A DNA stretch of 53,169 nucleotides from SMWC01 sp045561055 (GTDB taxonomy: Bacteria; Pseudomonadota; Gammaproteobacteria; Steroidobacterales; Rariloculaceae). A program made the position numbers and the translations under genes. Positions 27,628 through 37,100 of the stretch are shown here, piece by piece; the first letter of the stretch is position 1, and each line of letters begins with the position of its first letter. Under the pieces are notes generated by a model that saw only the letters and a program-made list of their open reading frames with translations, made no database searches and was not told the origin of the DNA. Where the stretch lies: positions 1 through 53,169 of the forward strand of contig JBJKYL010000006.1 in NCBI GenBank assembly GCA_045561055.1. The letters are read 5' to 3'.

Positions 27628-28107
27628 GTGAACGTGAAAAAAATCGCTGTGTTTGCTGATGTCCAGAATATATATTACACAACTCGAGAGGCCTTTAAGC
27701 GTCAGTTTAGTTACCAGAAACTATTGCAACACATTGGTGAAAAGGGTGAAGTAGTTACCGCAATTGCCTATGCAATAGATCGCGGGGACGACAAACAAAT
27801 CAAGTTCCAGAACGCGCTCAAAAAAATCGGGTTTGTTGTAAAGCTCAAACCCTATATTCAGCGCAGTGACGGTTCGGCAAAAGGCGATTGGGACGTAGGC
27901 ATCGCGATTGACGTTCTAGATACCGTGAAGGACGTCGATACCGTAGTCTTATTGTCCGGAGATGGTGACTTCGACCTATTATTGAAAAAAATAAAGAAGG
28001 ATTATGCTGTTCATACCGAAGTTTATGGCGTGCGATCACTAACCGCCAATACACTTATTTATGCTGCTGACGAATTTCATGAAATTAATGAGGGCTTATT
28101 ACTCTAA
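27628..28107 (+). CDS. NYN-domain (LabA/DUF88-like) protein
   Basis: A 159-residue cytoplasmic protein with the NYN/PIN-like nuclease fold. The conserved acidic residues sit in AVFADVQNIYY, KGDWDVGIAIDVL and LLSGDGDFDLLL, the order expected for LabA-like proteins, which are predicted RNases. It starts at a GTG (27628; a second GTG six bases later is also possible) with AAGG upstream. It lies 18 bases behind the flavoprotein gene, so the two are probably co-transcribed. Confidence 0.9.
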   Translation: MNVKKIAVFADVQNIYYTTREAFKRQFSYQKLLQHIGEKGEVVTAIAYAIDRGDDKQIKFQNALKKIGFVVKLKPYIQRSDGSAKGDWDVGIAIDVLDTVKDVDTVVLLSGDGDFDLLLKKIKKDYAVHTEVYGVRSLTANTLIYAADEFHEINEGLLL

Positions 28108-28174
28108 ACTAAGGGATAGCATGTTAATCGACGTGCTAACGCTGTACTTAGGTCTATAAAAACACCGTCTGATC

Positions 28175-28450
28175 ATGAAAAACGAGGTAGACAAGTTACT
28201 AAATAGGCATAAGCTACTCGTTCATTCCGAACATAAGCGTGTAACTTCCCATGCTCAAAGGAAGAATGGGAATTGGATAATCAACACGTTAATGCTAGAA
28301 GATTGCTCTGTTCCCTTTAGGTTTAAACGTAAAACTTCATACAAAAACCTTAAAGGAATGTTTGTTAACTTGACGTACTACCCAAATACCGAGATGGTTG
28401 CGGGTATTGAAGTGGAAGTCATGAACGTCGTTCGCATTAGAACAACTTAA
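28175..28450 (+). CDS. Small basic hypothetical protein, 91 aa
   Basis: A 91-residue protein, rich in Lys, Arg and His in its first half, without a signal peptide. The second half (VPFRFKRKTSYKNLKG, FVNLTYYPNTEMVAGIEVEVM) looks like a small beta-rich domain. I do not recognise the family. It starts at the ATG at 28175, 67 bases behind the NYN gene on the same strand. The good codon structure and its position in a run of cytoplasmic genes support it as real. A nucleic-acid-related role would fit its basic nature and its neighbour, but that is a guess. Confidence 0.6.
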   Translation: MKNEVDKLLNRHKLLVHSEHKRVTSHAQRKNGNWIINTLMLEDCSVPFRFKRKTSYKNLKGMFVNLTYYPNTEMVAGIEVEVMNVVRIRTT

Positions 28451-28504
28451 TGTTTTGTAACTGCGACAGACAAAAAAAACAATAGACCATGGAGATATAA
28501 CGAG

Positions 28505-29521
28505 ATGAACAAGCTTCGATACGCAATAGTTTTTATAGGAAACATATTGGTCCTGCCCGTGTTAGCCCATCACAGCGATGCAGGAATGGACATGGACTCA
28601 ATCATCGCCTTTGAAGGAACTGTTAAGGAGTTTGTTTGGCGAAACCCGCACGTCTATGTGATCGTTGAAACCGAACAAAGCGGTGAACCCATTGACTGGG
28701 AGCTACAAATGGGACCGGTCAATGTCAGCTCAAGACGGGGCTGGTCTAGCGACTCTTTAGCGCCTGGAGACCAGGTCACAATACGAGCAGTTCCGATGAA
28801 TAACGGCCGACCTTACGGTCTCCTACGGTCAGTCGATAAAGAAGGTTTTTCCCTCGCTGCAGAAACCCAAACACCAGAAGTCACTCCACCCGCATCAAAC
28901 CTAGCTGGCAAATGGCTGACAGACCGCTCGACAGTTCAGTCATACCCTGGCGGCTTCGACGGTTTCTTCCACGCCCTACTCACATTGAACGACAAGGGTA
29001 AGACGGCCCAGGCAGCATACGATCCCCTATCCGAGGAGAATCCCGAAGCGACCTGTATCGGACGACCGACACCTGCGGCACTGGTTTCCACGGGTCTATA
29101 TTTAATGGAAATTGACCTGAACCAGCAGGATGAAGTGATCATATTCCGAAGCGAATGGTTCGACGAGGTGCGAACGATCTATATGGACGGCCGCGGACAT
29201 CCGAACCCCAGCGAGCGTTTTGTTACCGGTCATTCGATTGGTCGCTGGGAAGGAGACACGCTCATTATTGATACCGCGAACTTCGAAGATCACCGCTCGC
29301 CTTACCAAATCGGTGTGCCGTCAGGCGAACAAAAGCATGTAATAGAAACCTTTCGCCTGACCGAGGACGGTACCCACATTGACCTGGAATTCACACTGGA
29401 GGACCCTGAATTTCTAGCAGAGCCGATGGTGCATAACAGGCAATTAATTCACTCACCGCATCTGCAAATGTCGTACGGCGAATGTGATCCGCTCGCGACG
29501 AGACGCTGGGTTAATCCTTAA
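28505..29521 (+). CDS. DUF6152-WEGDT fusion, secreted
   Basis: A 338-residue exported two-domain protein. The signal peptide ends LPVLA; the DUF6152 domain then begins HHSDAGMD and carries VWRNPHVYVIVET, WELQMGPVN and SRRGWSSDSLAPGD (to about residue 115). The WEGDT domain follows: LAGKWLTDRS, the central cysteine in NPEATCIGRPTP, IYMDGRGHPNP, GRWEGDTLIIDTANF, AEPMVHN and a C-terminal SYGECDPL. It is closely related to the minus-strand gene at 31127-32197 (shared DHRSPYQIGVPSG). GGAG before the ATG supports the start. The fusion shows that the two domains, separate genes elsewhere in the window, act on one pathway or in one complex. Confidence 0.86.
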   Translation: MNKLRYAIVFIGNILVLPVLAHHSDAGMDMDSIIAFEGTVKEFVWRNPHVYVIVETEQSGEPIDWELQMGPVNVSSRRGWSSDSLAPGDQVTIRAVPMNNGRPYGLLRSVDKEGFSLAAETQTPEVTPPASNLAGKWLTDRSTVQSYPGGFDGFFHALLTLNDKGKTAQAAYDPLSEENPEATCIGRPTPAALVSTGLYLMEIDLNQQDEVIIFRSEWFDEVRTIYMDGRGHPNPSERFVTGHSIGRWEGDTLIIDTANFEDHRSPYQIGVPSGEQKHVIETFRLTEDGTHIDLEFTLEDPEFLAEPMVHNRQLIHSPHLQMSYGECDPLATRRWVNP

Positions 29522-29795
29522 TTTAGGTGGGACGGATTATCCTCTTGCCCAGATCGCATTCGACGTCGTTACCTATTCCGGCGAGGTACAACACTGGATG
29601 GGTGCGGTGACTGCACCAAACAAACTAGCCAGGGCTGGCTGGACCAAATCAACACTGAAACCCGGAGATGAAATCGAACTCAGCGGCCGTCGCGGCTGGA
29701 ACAATGCGCAGGCGATGCACGTCAATCAGATTGTTATGGCAGACGGTCGCGCGCTGCAAATGAGAGAGCAGATCGGTGGTCGAACCCTCCCGTAG
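29522..29795 (+). pseudogene. Remnant of a DUF6152 gene (C-terminal part only)
   Basis: Immediately after the stop of the fusion gene, another frame encodes the second half of a DUF6152 domain. It reads FDVVTYSGEVQHWMGAV, then NKLARAGWTKSTLKPGDEIELSG and MHVNQIVMADGRAL, and ends at a normal stop. Signal peptide, His-His and NPH motif are all missing, and there is no plausible start or ribosome binding site; the open frame reaches back to an ATG at 29484 inside the upstream gene. The best reading is a 5'-truncated gene left by a deletion. Expression as a short cytoplasmic fragment is possible but unlikely. Confidence 0.7.
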
Positions 29796-29879
29796 AACGG
29801 GTAGCAACTGAACAAAGGACGTAGGAGCGACGACCTCGACGCGAATTTTCGGCGGCAGTAGCAGCCTTACCGGGCACTC

Positions 29880-30932
29880 TTACCGATACGGGTCGTCCGA
29901 GCAGTCCTGGGGGATATTTTGTATCTCAAGGCCCGGAACAGCCATCCACGTGAGATACTTTATTGAAGGTGCCGTTAGCGTCGCCGGATCCGTCAGCGTA
30001 ATCTCATAACTGAGCCGAAGCTCGTTCTCGCTAAGCGTAAACCGCTCAACCGCGAATGCATCCTCGCTCATGGGAACACCTGAGGAATCTTGCCATGGAA
30101 AGTTCATGCGGCTCGTCTCAACGACGAGGGTGCTGTCGTTCTCCCAGCGGCCAACGGAGAATCCCATATGGCTCGTAGGCTGTGTCGACGGATCGATACC
30201 ATCCGCCATGTGAATGACGCGCTCGTTGTCCTCGAACTCTATCCGGAGAAGGATCGTGTCGCCCTGATCGACGAACTCCATGGGATAGGGATTCACCATG
30301 ATCGAGGGCATTCCGCGCCGCTCGCAAACGACGACCCAGTTGTCGGCTATGTCCCAGGTCGCGAGTACAGATTCAGCTTCCGGCGTTAAAGATAGAGGTT
30401 CACTATCACAATCTCGATTAGTGCAACGCTCAAAACCCCCTACCCTCCATACGGTAAAGAGCCCTCTCGCCTCGGCGTTCGCCATCTCGGCCATACCCCA
30501 TTCCCCAGTGCCGATGACGACCCGCGCATTGGGCCAGTGGGGATCGACAGCAGGACCGAGTCCTCTAAACAGTACCTCGGCTCCGTCCGCCATGAGGGCG
30601 CTGTTAACGACAAGATTCAACGGACGGCGATTGGACAGATGGCCCACTACACTGATGGCCTCGCCTACGTTTAGCAAATCGGCTGTGACACCACGACGCG
30701 TAAGATGATTCGGTGAGGTTCCGGCCATCGTCCAGAGTTCTTCTTCGCCCTCGTCGTTAGTAACCTGCATCGTCCAGCGAATGTGCGGGTTTGCGAATAC
30801 GACATTGACGATCTCACCTTCGACCTCAGTGATGGTACTTCTATCCCATTCCGCCATTGAATGGTGCGCGGAGGCCTGCAGAGAAAGGGCGGCAGCGATT
30901 ACCAACATAATCAGATTAAATGTGACTTTCAT
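29880..30932 (-). CDS. DUF6152-WEGDT fusion, secreted
   Basis: A 350-residue exported fusion. The signal peptide ends LQASA before HHSMAEWD; VFANPHIRWTMQV and LWTMAGTSPNHLTRRGV complete the DUF6152 domain (to about residue 115). A linker and the WEGDT domain follow, with the central cysteine in VVCERRGMPSIMVNPYPMEF, VIHMADGIDP, GRWENDSTLVVET and a terminal PQDCSDD. A second cysteine pair (RCTNRDCDSE) lies in the linker. It belongs to the sub-type with NPYP-[MI]-EF and FTLSE segments, shared with the fusions at 45588 and 49455. AGGGA lies upstream of the ATG at 30932. It converges on the remnant at 29522-29795. Confidence 0.84.
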   Translation of the reverse strand: MKVTFNLIMLVIAAALSLQASAHHSMAEWDRSTITEVEGEIVNVVFANPHIRWTMQVTNDEGEEELWTMAGTSPNHLTRRGVTADLLNVGEAISVVGHLSNRRPLNLVVNSALMADGAEVLFRGLGPAVDPHWPNARVVIGTGEWGMAEMANAEARGLFTVWRVGGFERCTNRDCDSEPLSLTPEAESVLATWDIADNWVVVCERRGMPSIMVNPYPMEFVDQGDTILLRIEFEDNERVIHMADGIDPSTQPTSHMGFSVGRWENDSTLVVETSRMNFPWQDSSGVPMSEDAFAVERFTLSENELRLSYEITLTDPATLTAPSIKYLTWMAVPGLEIQNIPQDCSDDPYR

Positions 30933-31126
30933 AATTTATAAATCCCTGTTTATTGATCAGTGCAGCCAGCCCAATTTATCTTAGCGCTCACGTTAACTAG
31001 TAAATAACCAACGACGAACAGGAATCCGCAATGTAATCGTCTACCGGATAATCCCGAATTCCGCGTAAATTGAGTGCATGTTTAATGCTCTTAGTATACT
31101 AAATATTAGTTATGGATTCGAAGTAA

Positions 31127-32197
31127 TTAGTTCAAGAAACGGCTCGTATTATTAATGTCACAATCAGTAGCCAGCATTTCCAGATGCGGGGAGAAATACA
31201 AATTTTTTCTATTAGTGAATGGTTCAGCAAGGAATTCTGGGTCTTCCAGCGTGAATTCAGCCTGCATCGACACGCCATCATCGTTCAATCGATATCTTTC
31301 GACTACGTGTTTCTCCGATCCTGAAGGAACTCCTATTTGGTAAGGGGAGCGATGGTCATCAAAATTTCGGGTATCGACAACGAGCGTGTCTCCTTCCCAA
31401 TACCCTATCGAGTGACCAGTAACGAGTGTTTCGGAGACATCTGGGTGGGCTCTTCCATCCATCCAGATAGTGCGTTCCTCGTTAAACCACTCACTGCGGA
31501 TAACTATCTTCTCTTCAGCATCACTCAAATCGAATTCCAACAGATATCCCCCAGCTGAAACCAGCGCCGAAGGCGTTGGCCGGCCGACACAAGTTGCTTC
31601 GGGATTCTCGACAGAAAGTGGGTCGTAAGAATCAGCCGCCATCTTACCCGCTTCGGTCAGAACGAGATGACTCCTAAAAAAACAGTCAAAACCAGTATTA
31701 CACGGTAGCCCTGCGTCGAGTTCATCTTCGGGTTGAGGCACGGCTCCGCTACGTCTACTGGTCCATATTCCAGCTAAAGAATCAGTTCGGACAGTACTAA
31801 TTTCGGGCACGCTGGGAGCAACAACGATCGAATTACCGTCAGCTTTTGCAATGGAAGAAAGCTTGCCGTATTTCCTTCCATTCGTCGCGGGATTAACTCT
31901 GACCACGACTTCATCGCCCGGCACGAGAGAATTATCGTGCCAGCCTCTTCTTGCCAAGCCGTTTAGCGAGCTAAGCTGAACAGCCCAGATCACCGATTCA
32001 TTATTTTCCATGACTTCAACCGATAGATAGACATGAGGCTGTCGCCAACTAAATTCGGTTACTTTGCCTTGTAGAGAGACTACGGACTTGTCATCGATCC
32101 CAGCGTCGCTATGATGGGCAAAAGTGGCATAGCAAAACCCAAAAGCGCCTACAAAAACTATCAGAATACGCTGTGAGGCAGTATGTTTTGTTCTCAT
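31127..32197 (-). CDS. DUF6152-WEGDT fusion, secreted
   Basis: A 356-residue exported fusion, closest to the gene at 28505. The signal peptide ends YATFA before HHSDAGID. The motif that is NPH in all other copies reads QPH here (SWRQPHVYLSVEV), keeping the His. The WEGDT part has LAGIWTSRRSG, the cysteine in NPEATCVGRPTP, IWMDGRAHPDV, GYWEGDTLVVDTRNF and a terminal TDCDINN. An inserted segment with two cysteines (GLPCNTGFDCFF) is unique to this copy. GGAGG five bases before the ATG at 32197 fixes the start. It follows the fusion at 32216-33193 by 18 bases, in one minus-strand operon with the WEGDT gene at 33210-33935. Confidence 0.86.
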   Translation of the reverse strand: MRTKHTASQRILIVFVGAFGFCYATFAHHSDAGIDDKSVVSLQGKVTEFSWRQPHVYLSVEVMENNESVIWAVQLSSLNGLARRGWHDNSLVPGDEVVVRVNPATNGRKYGKLSSIAKADGNSIVVAPSVPEISTVRTDSLAGIWTSRRSGAVPQPEDELDAGLPCNTGFDCFFRSHLVLTEAGKMAADSYDPLSVENPEATCVGRPTPSALVSAGGYLLEFDLSDAEEKIVIRSEWFNEERTIWMDGRAHPDVSETLVTGHSIGYWEGDTLVVDTRNFDDHRSPYQIGVPSGSEKHVVERYRLNDDGVSMQAEFTLEDPEFLAEPFTNRKNLYFSPHLEMLATDCDINNTSRFLN

Positions 32198-32215
32198 AAT
32201 CGCCTCCGGATTGCA

Positions 32216-33193
32216 TCAGGGCGTGCAGTCATAGGGCTGCACAAACGCACCAGGCTGATACTCCCACCATTTGCTATTCACAGTCGGGGCATTGTTCGAT
32301 TCCGGATTGACCAGGGTCGATGTATATAAAAGTCGATTGTGGTCAGCGCTCAGCTGAAATGTTTCATATAACTGAATCGGAGAATCGCTACCCTCAAAAG
32401 TGGTGGTAACCAGGAGCCTCTCTCCATCCATACGACCGGTTGAATAGCCGAGGTTATTTCTGATAATGCCGGGCGGCTCGTTATGGTCAATCCCCATATA
32501 CACTTCACGTATGGTGTCGAACTCCTCTAAATGAATAACGACGACATCACCGTTATCGATCAGTTGTATCGGATAGGGCGCCGCTATCTGAGCCCATACG
32601 TCTTTGCTGGCACAACCGCCTGAACCCCGCTCATCTAAATAATCGATAAGAAATTCTCCACGTGGAAACCTCAGAGCCTGATGACTCCCTTCAGCGCCAT
32701 AAACGGTGTTCCAGACAGCAAAAATTGACGTCGGTCGTTTAGAGAAATCCCGTTCGACCACACGTCCATGAAGCCGATCAGCATTGCCTATGCGGCTTGC
32801 TTCAGGCCATCGAGACTCGGCTGTGCGCTGAAATATAACTTCGCGATTATCTGGTAGCAGCAGATGGTTCATAAAAATATCGTCATCGCGGCTACGCGAC
32901 CGGTAACCCGCTACTCGCACTTTCGTACCAACGGCGAGCACATCTTCAGTCACTTCCATCCGCGTTAGAGAGGCTACCGAGTTACTTTCAGTGGTGTAGA
33001 CCCTTTCGTTGTCGCTCCCCTCATCAACAATGAAGCTAACTCGAACATGCGGATTTCTCCACTCAATCGAGCTGATCACCCCTTCAATCTCTATATCTGA
33101 ATCAACATCGTAAATCGCTGACCAATTATGGTGTGCGCTTACATAATTCGACATCAGAAAACTTGATGCGATTAATATTCTTAGTATGTTCAC
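32216..33193 (-). CDS. DUF6152-WEGDT fusion, secreted
   Basis: A 325-residue exported fusion. The start is taken as the GTG at 33193: it gives a compact signal peptide (ILRILIASSFLM, ending YVSA) directly before HHNWSAIYD. GGGAG lies upstream, and the start falls 16 bases after the preceding gene ends. The frame open to 33307 would overlap that gene. The DUF6152 part has IEWRNPHVRVSFIV and SVASLTRMEV. The second part keeps a central cysteine (GGCASKDVW), APYPIQLIDNGDVV and the terminal QPYDCTP. Its WEGDT motif is degenerate (GRMDGERLLVTT) and MDGR reads VYMGIDHN, so this is the most divergent copy. Confidence 0.8.
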   Translation of the reverse strand: MNILRILIASSFLMSNYVSAHHNWSAIYDVDSDIEIEGVISSIEWRNPHVRVSFIVDEGSDNERVYTTESNSVASLTRMEVTEDVLAVGTKVRVAGYRSRSRDDDIFMNHLLLPDNREVIFQRTAESRWPEASRIGNADRLHGRVVERDFSKRPTSIFAVWNTVYGAEGSHQALRFPRGEFLIDYLDERGSGGCASKDVWAQIAAPYPIQLIDNGDVVVIHLEEFDTIREVYMGIDHNEPPGIIRNNLGYSTGRMDGERLLVTTTFEGSDSPIQLYETFQLSADHNRLLYTSTLVNPESNNAPTVNSKWWEYQPGAFVQPYDCTP

Positions 33194-33209
33194 AATCTTA
33201 CTCTCCCAA

Positions 33210-33935
33210 TTATCGCCTATCGTAACCAGCATTTTCGGGGACACAGCCGTATTCAACGACATCGTAGTTGGATCGTCTAAAACGATACTCAATTTCAACA
33301 GGTTCAATCAAAACGATCGGATCTATATAGGTAATTTGAAGCGCTAGCCTATCCCCGTCCCGATAGAATCGTTCGATACTGCGTAACGCGGCAGACTGGG
33401 GCACATACCGCCGAATCGTCGTCAAGAAACCAGGCGCAAACTCCAGGGTTTCGACGACGAACGCATCATCTTCGTACCAACCGATCGAATGACCCATTGT
33501 CGGCATAGCCTGGCCGTTAATATTGACTGTGCTAGGTTCAGGTTGTAGCCCATGGCCCTGTTGGCCAAGTTCAATGGTCCTGCGCAGATCAAACATCTCG
33601 TAGTTGATGGTGACCCGATCATGAAACTGTTGAAACTGGATAGGCGAGCCGGGATTATCCCAGATTCGTGATATACCAGACGGGACACACTCGAGGCTCG
33701 GATCATCCGTCAAAATATCGAACGCGTCATGACGACGACGACCTTCAGCTGTATAGCGCGCCTCAGTATAGGTATAACCCGCACCGGCACCAAAACTATC
33801 ACTAACTGAGCCGAAGGAGCCGTCGAGCATCCATACACCCTCGAGATCGGGCTGCGCTACAACGTAAAATGGCCAAACCAGCAAAACTAGCCAATACTTC
33901 CCCCTATGAAAAACTCGTCCCAACCTATAATGCAT
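33210..33935 (-). CDS. WEGDT-domain secreted protein
   Basis: A 241-residue exported stand-alone WEGDT protein (signal peptide WLVLLVWPFYVVAQ, ending near residue 28). PDLEGVWMLDGS is followed by the central cysteine in DPSLECVPSGISRIWDNP, GHSIGWYEDDAFVVETLEF, an IERFYRDGDRL strand and terminal EYGCVPENAGYDRR. It resembles the gene at 14467-15150, so these two form a subgroup. It is the first gene of a minus-strand operon continuing into the fusions at 32216 and 31127, an arrangement that again joins WEGDT and DUF6152 functions. The ATG at 33935 has only a weak ribosome binding site. Confidence 0.75.
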   Translation of the reverse strand: MHYRLGRVFHRGKYWLVLLVWPFYVVAQPDLEGVWMLDGSFGSVSDSFGAGAGYTYTEARYTAEGRRRHDAFDILTDDPSLECVPSGISRIWDNPGSPIQFQQFHDRVTINYEMFDLRRTIELGQQGHGLQPEPSTVNINGQAMPTMGHSIGWYEDDAFVVETLEFAPGFLTTIRRYVPQSAALRSIERFYRDGDRLALQITYIDPIVLIEPVEIEYRFRRSNYDVVEYGCVPENAGYDRR

Positions 33936-34159
33936 ATGCAGCCGTCCCGAGATGGCAATATCTAAAGCCTATAACATATTCCCATTGCTTGGCGATCCCC
34001 TACTACACCATCGGACCTACTCAATACGTTAATATGTACTCTAGAGATTTATAGAAGATTAAATGGGCTGAGATTTACGCGTATTCATAGCGACAAAACC
34101 AGTCGACTTCGCTAGGTTCTAGTCACGCGTCTGAGTTTCGATAAAACACGTAAGAAGTA

Positions 34160-37100
34160 ATGGTTAAAAAACAGCACAATAGACTTCAGTCGGGATCGCC
34201 ACAAGCTCAGACTTCGGCAAACATGCCGACTATAACTCCTGCGGTCAGCGCCAGCGTCCTTATCGGCGTCATCGCCTGTTTCATCCTTTCTGGCTTCGCA
34301 GCGCTTCTCTATCAGACGGCCTGGATGAGGCAGTTCTCAGTCGTGTTCGGAACATCGGAACTAGCGATCGCTACCGTGCTATCGGCCTACATGGCAGGCC
34401 TAGCGATGGGCGCAGCTGTGGCTGGACGATTCGTTGACCGCATCACGCGGCCAGTCCTCGTTTATGGGCTACTGGAAGCCGGCGTAGCGATATCGGCGCT
34501 GGCCGTGCCGCTGTTACTAGCGCTCGCCAACCTACTCTATATCGGCCTGCTTGGCGGACAGCCCGAACCCGCCGATGCGACAGGTATTGGTCAGTCAATG
34601 TTTTATCTCGTCGTAGCATTTATTGTTCTCGCTATTCCTACCGGCTGTATGGGCGCGACTTTGCCAATGCTAACGAAGTATGTCGTTTGCTCGGAGGAAC
34701 AGATCGGGCCGCGTGTCGGCCTCCTCTATGCAATGAACACAGTAGGCGCTGTTGCTGGAACGGTAACCGCGGGTTTTCTGCTTCTGCCAGCACTCGGACT
34801 CAGCGGAACAGTCTGGGTAGGCGTTTTCGTCAATGGCATCGTGTTCGTTATTGCAGCGATGATCGCACGCTCGATAGCAACGACGACCCAGCCCCAAAAC
34901 GATACTCCTAGCGTCGTCTCAGAACCTAACGCTAAAAAGACTCCAAACTTCGGGCTTATCGGGTCTTTTTGGATTTTACCGCTGATGCTGATCTCGGGCG
35001 CCAACACTTTCATGTACGAGGTACTGTGGACGCGGCTACTCGGACATATTCTCGGGGGCAGTATCACCGCTTTCTCCACAATGCTCGCGAGTTTTCTCGG
35101 CGGAATCGCAATCGGCAGTGCGGTCGCCTCCCGATTCGCCAAGGATTCCCGGAGCGCGCTCACGGGCTTCGTTCTAACACAAGGCGGGGTCGCACTCACC
35201 TCAATCTTCATCTATCAATTCATGCACATCGTAATACCAGAGACGATGGGGTTGCGCGGTAATGTCGCTCTTGCAATGCTGATACTACTTCCGGCCACTT
35301 TGTTCGTTGGAGCAACGTTCCCCTTTGCCGTACGAATTCTCGCTATAAACGAAGCCGATGCAGCTCCGGCCTCCGCACGCGTCTACGCATGGAATACCTC
35401 TGGTGCGATTGTTGGTGCGGCCATTGCGGGTTTCATCCTGATCCCCCTTCTGAAGTATGAGGGCGCGATCCGGCTAGCGGTAATATTGAATGTTGGGTTA
35501 GCTCTAGCCGCTTGCCTTCTCATAACGAGAAATCGTTTCCGTATGGCGATCTCTACAGGAATCGGACTCATAGCCGTTGCATTAGCCTTCCGGCCTGATC
35601 CACCCTACGAAATTCTTCGTGTGTCTCCAATGACCGAAAATGCTGTAGGCGAGATCAGATTCTATGAAGTAGGCCGATCGGCTACGGTTCTCTTGGTCGA
35701 GCAAGACGGTTATCTGAACCTAAGAACTAACGGTTTGCCGGAAGCCTCCACGAATCTCAAAGGCGCACCGCCAGCTCAACACAGTCAACAGCTTCTCTCC
35801 ACCATGCCTGTATTGGCCCGGCCAGACACAAAAGACATGCTCATCGTTGGGTATGGCGCGGGAGTTGCCGTAGAAGGTGTCCCGCCTTCGGTCGAATCGA
35901 TCGACGTCATCGAACTCGAACCCAAGGTTATCGATGCCAGCCGCTTTATTAGCGAAGAACGTAAGATCGATCCGCTGACAGATGACCGCGTCAATATCTA
36001 CATCAACGACGCAAGAAGTGCGTTATCGCTAACGTCGAAACGCTACGACACCATAGTTTCTCAGCCATCGCATCCGTGGACGGCCGGCGCGTCGCACCTC
36101 TATACACGCGAATTCATCTCGCTAGCGCAAGACCACCTGAATCCCGGCGGAGTTTTCCTACAATGGATGAACACGCAGTTCGTCACAGAATCGCTATTGA
36201 GAAGTCTCTGCGCGACTATCCTGGACGTTTACGAATACGTACGGATTTACCAGTGGGATACGCAAGTCTTATTCTTTCTCGGTTCTGACCAGCCACTCGA
36301 TATCGAGCGTGAGTTGAGCCGTACCGGGCGACCCTTGATAGATGATCCGACCCATTACCTACAAAGCGGCATTGGTTCTATAGAAGACGTCGTGGTCGCT
36401 TTGACAATGGATCAGGAAAACATCGAGAGATTCGCGCGCAATGCGCAACCGCTTACCGACAACTTTAATCGCATGGCAACGGAATCAGCAACAGCAATGG
36501 AGCGCGATGAAACGCTTTCATTCAGAGAACTCGTAGACCTGTCGGTAGTCTACGATCCACGATTGCAAACCGACAGTCTGATACACAGAAATTTCCCAGT
36601 TGACCTGAATTTTGGCTACATTTCGGAGCGCCTTGAGAGACAAGGATTCAAGAAACACGCGGTGGAACTTGCGGGGACGCTTGAGGGATTAGGATCACCG
36701 GAATCGTACTTACTAATCGCTATGGGACTCAGGCGTCAGGATGAAGAAGAGGAAGCGCAACGTATCCTTCGCGCGATTTTAGCAGCGAATCCGCAAGATC
36801 ATCAGGCGCGCTTCGCGCTATTGAGACCCTGGCTGGGTAGGCTCGAAAATAACGACACGCCGGACTACGTTAAGGAAATTGCAGGTATGGCCTTTGGGTC
36901 ACAGGCGGCTGTGCTTGAAGCGTGGGCTGCGGCCACTAATCAGGACTGGCAAAGGCTCGTGGAACTAGACTCGGATCTCGCGCAGGTAAGACCAACGGAC
37001 CAGTGGTATCTCGAGTCGGTCAAACTACGTGTTGATTGGAGAATCAAGGTAACGACACCGGAGTATCAGCCACGCCTAGCTAGGGAGGCGGTACGGCTAA

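Noticed and set aside
33194..33307. 38-residue N-terminal extension of the fusion gene at 32216-33193
   Set aside because: It would overlap the upstream WEGDT gene and put the signal peptide in the interior; the GTG at 33193 has GGGAG at good spacing.
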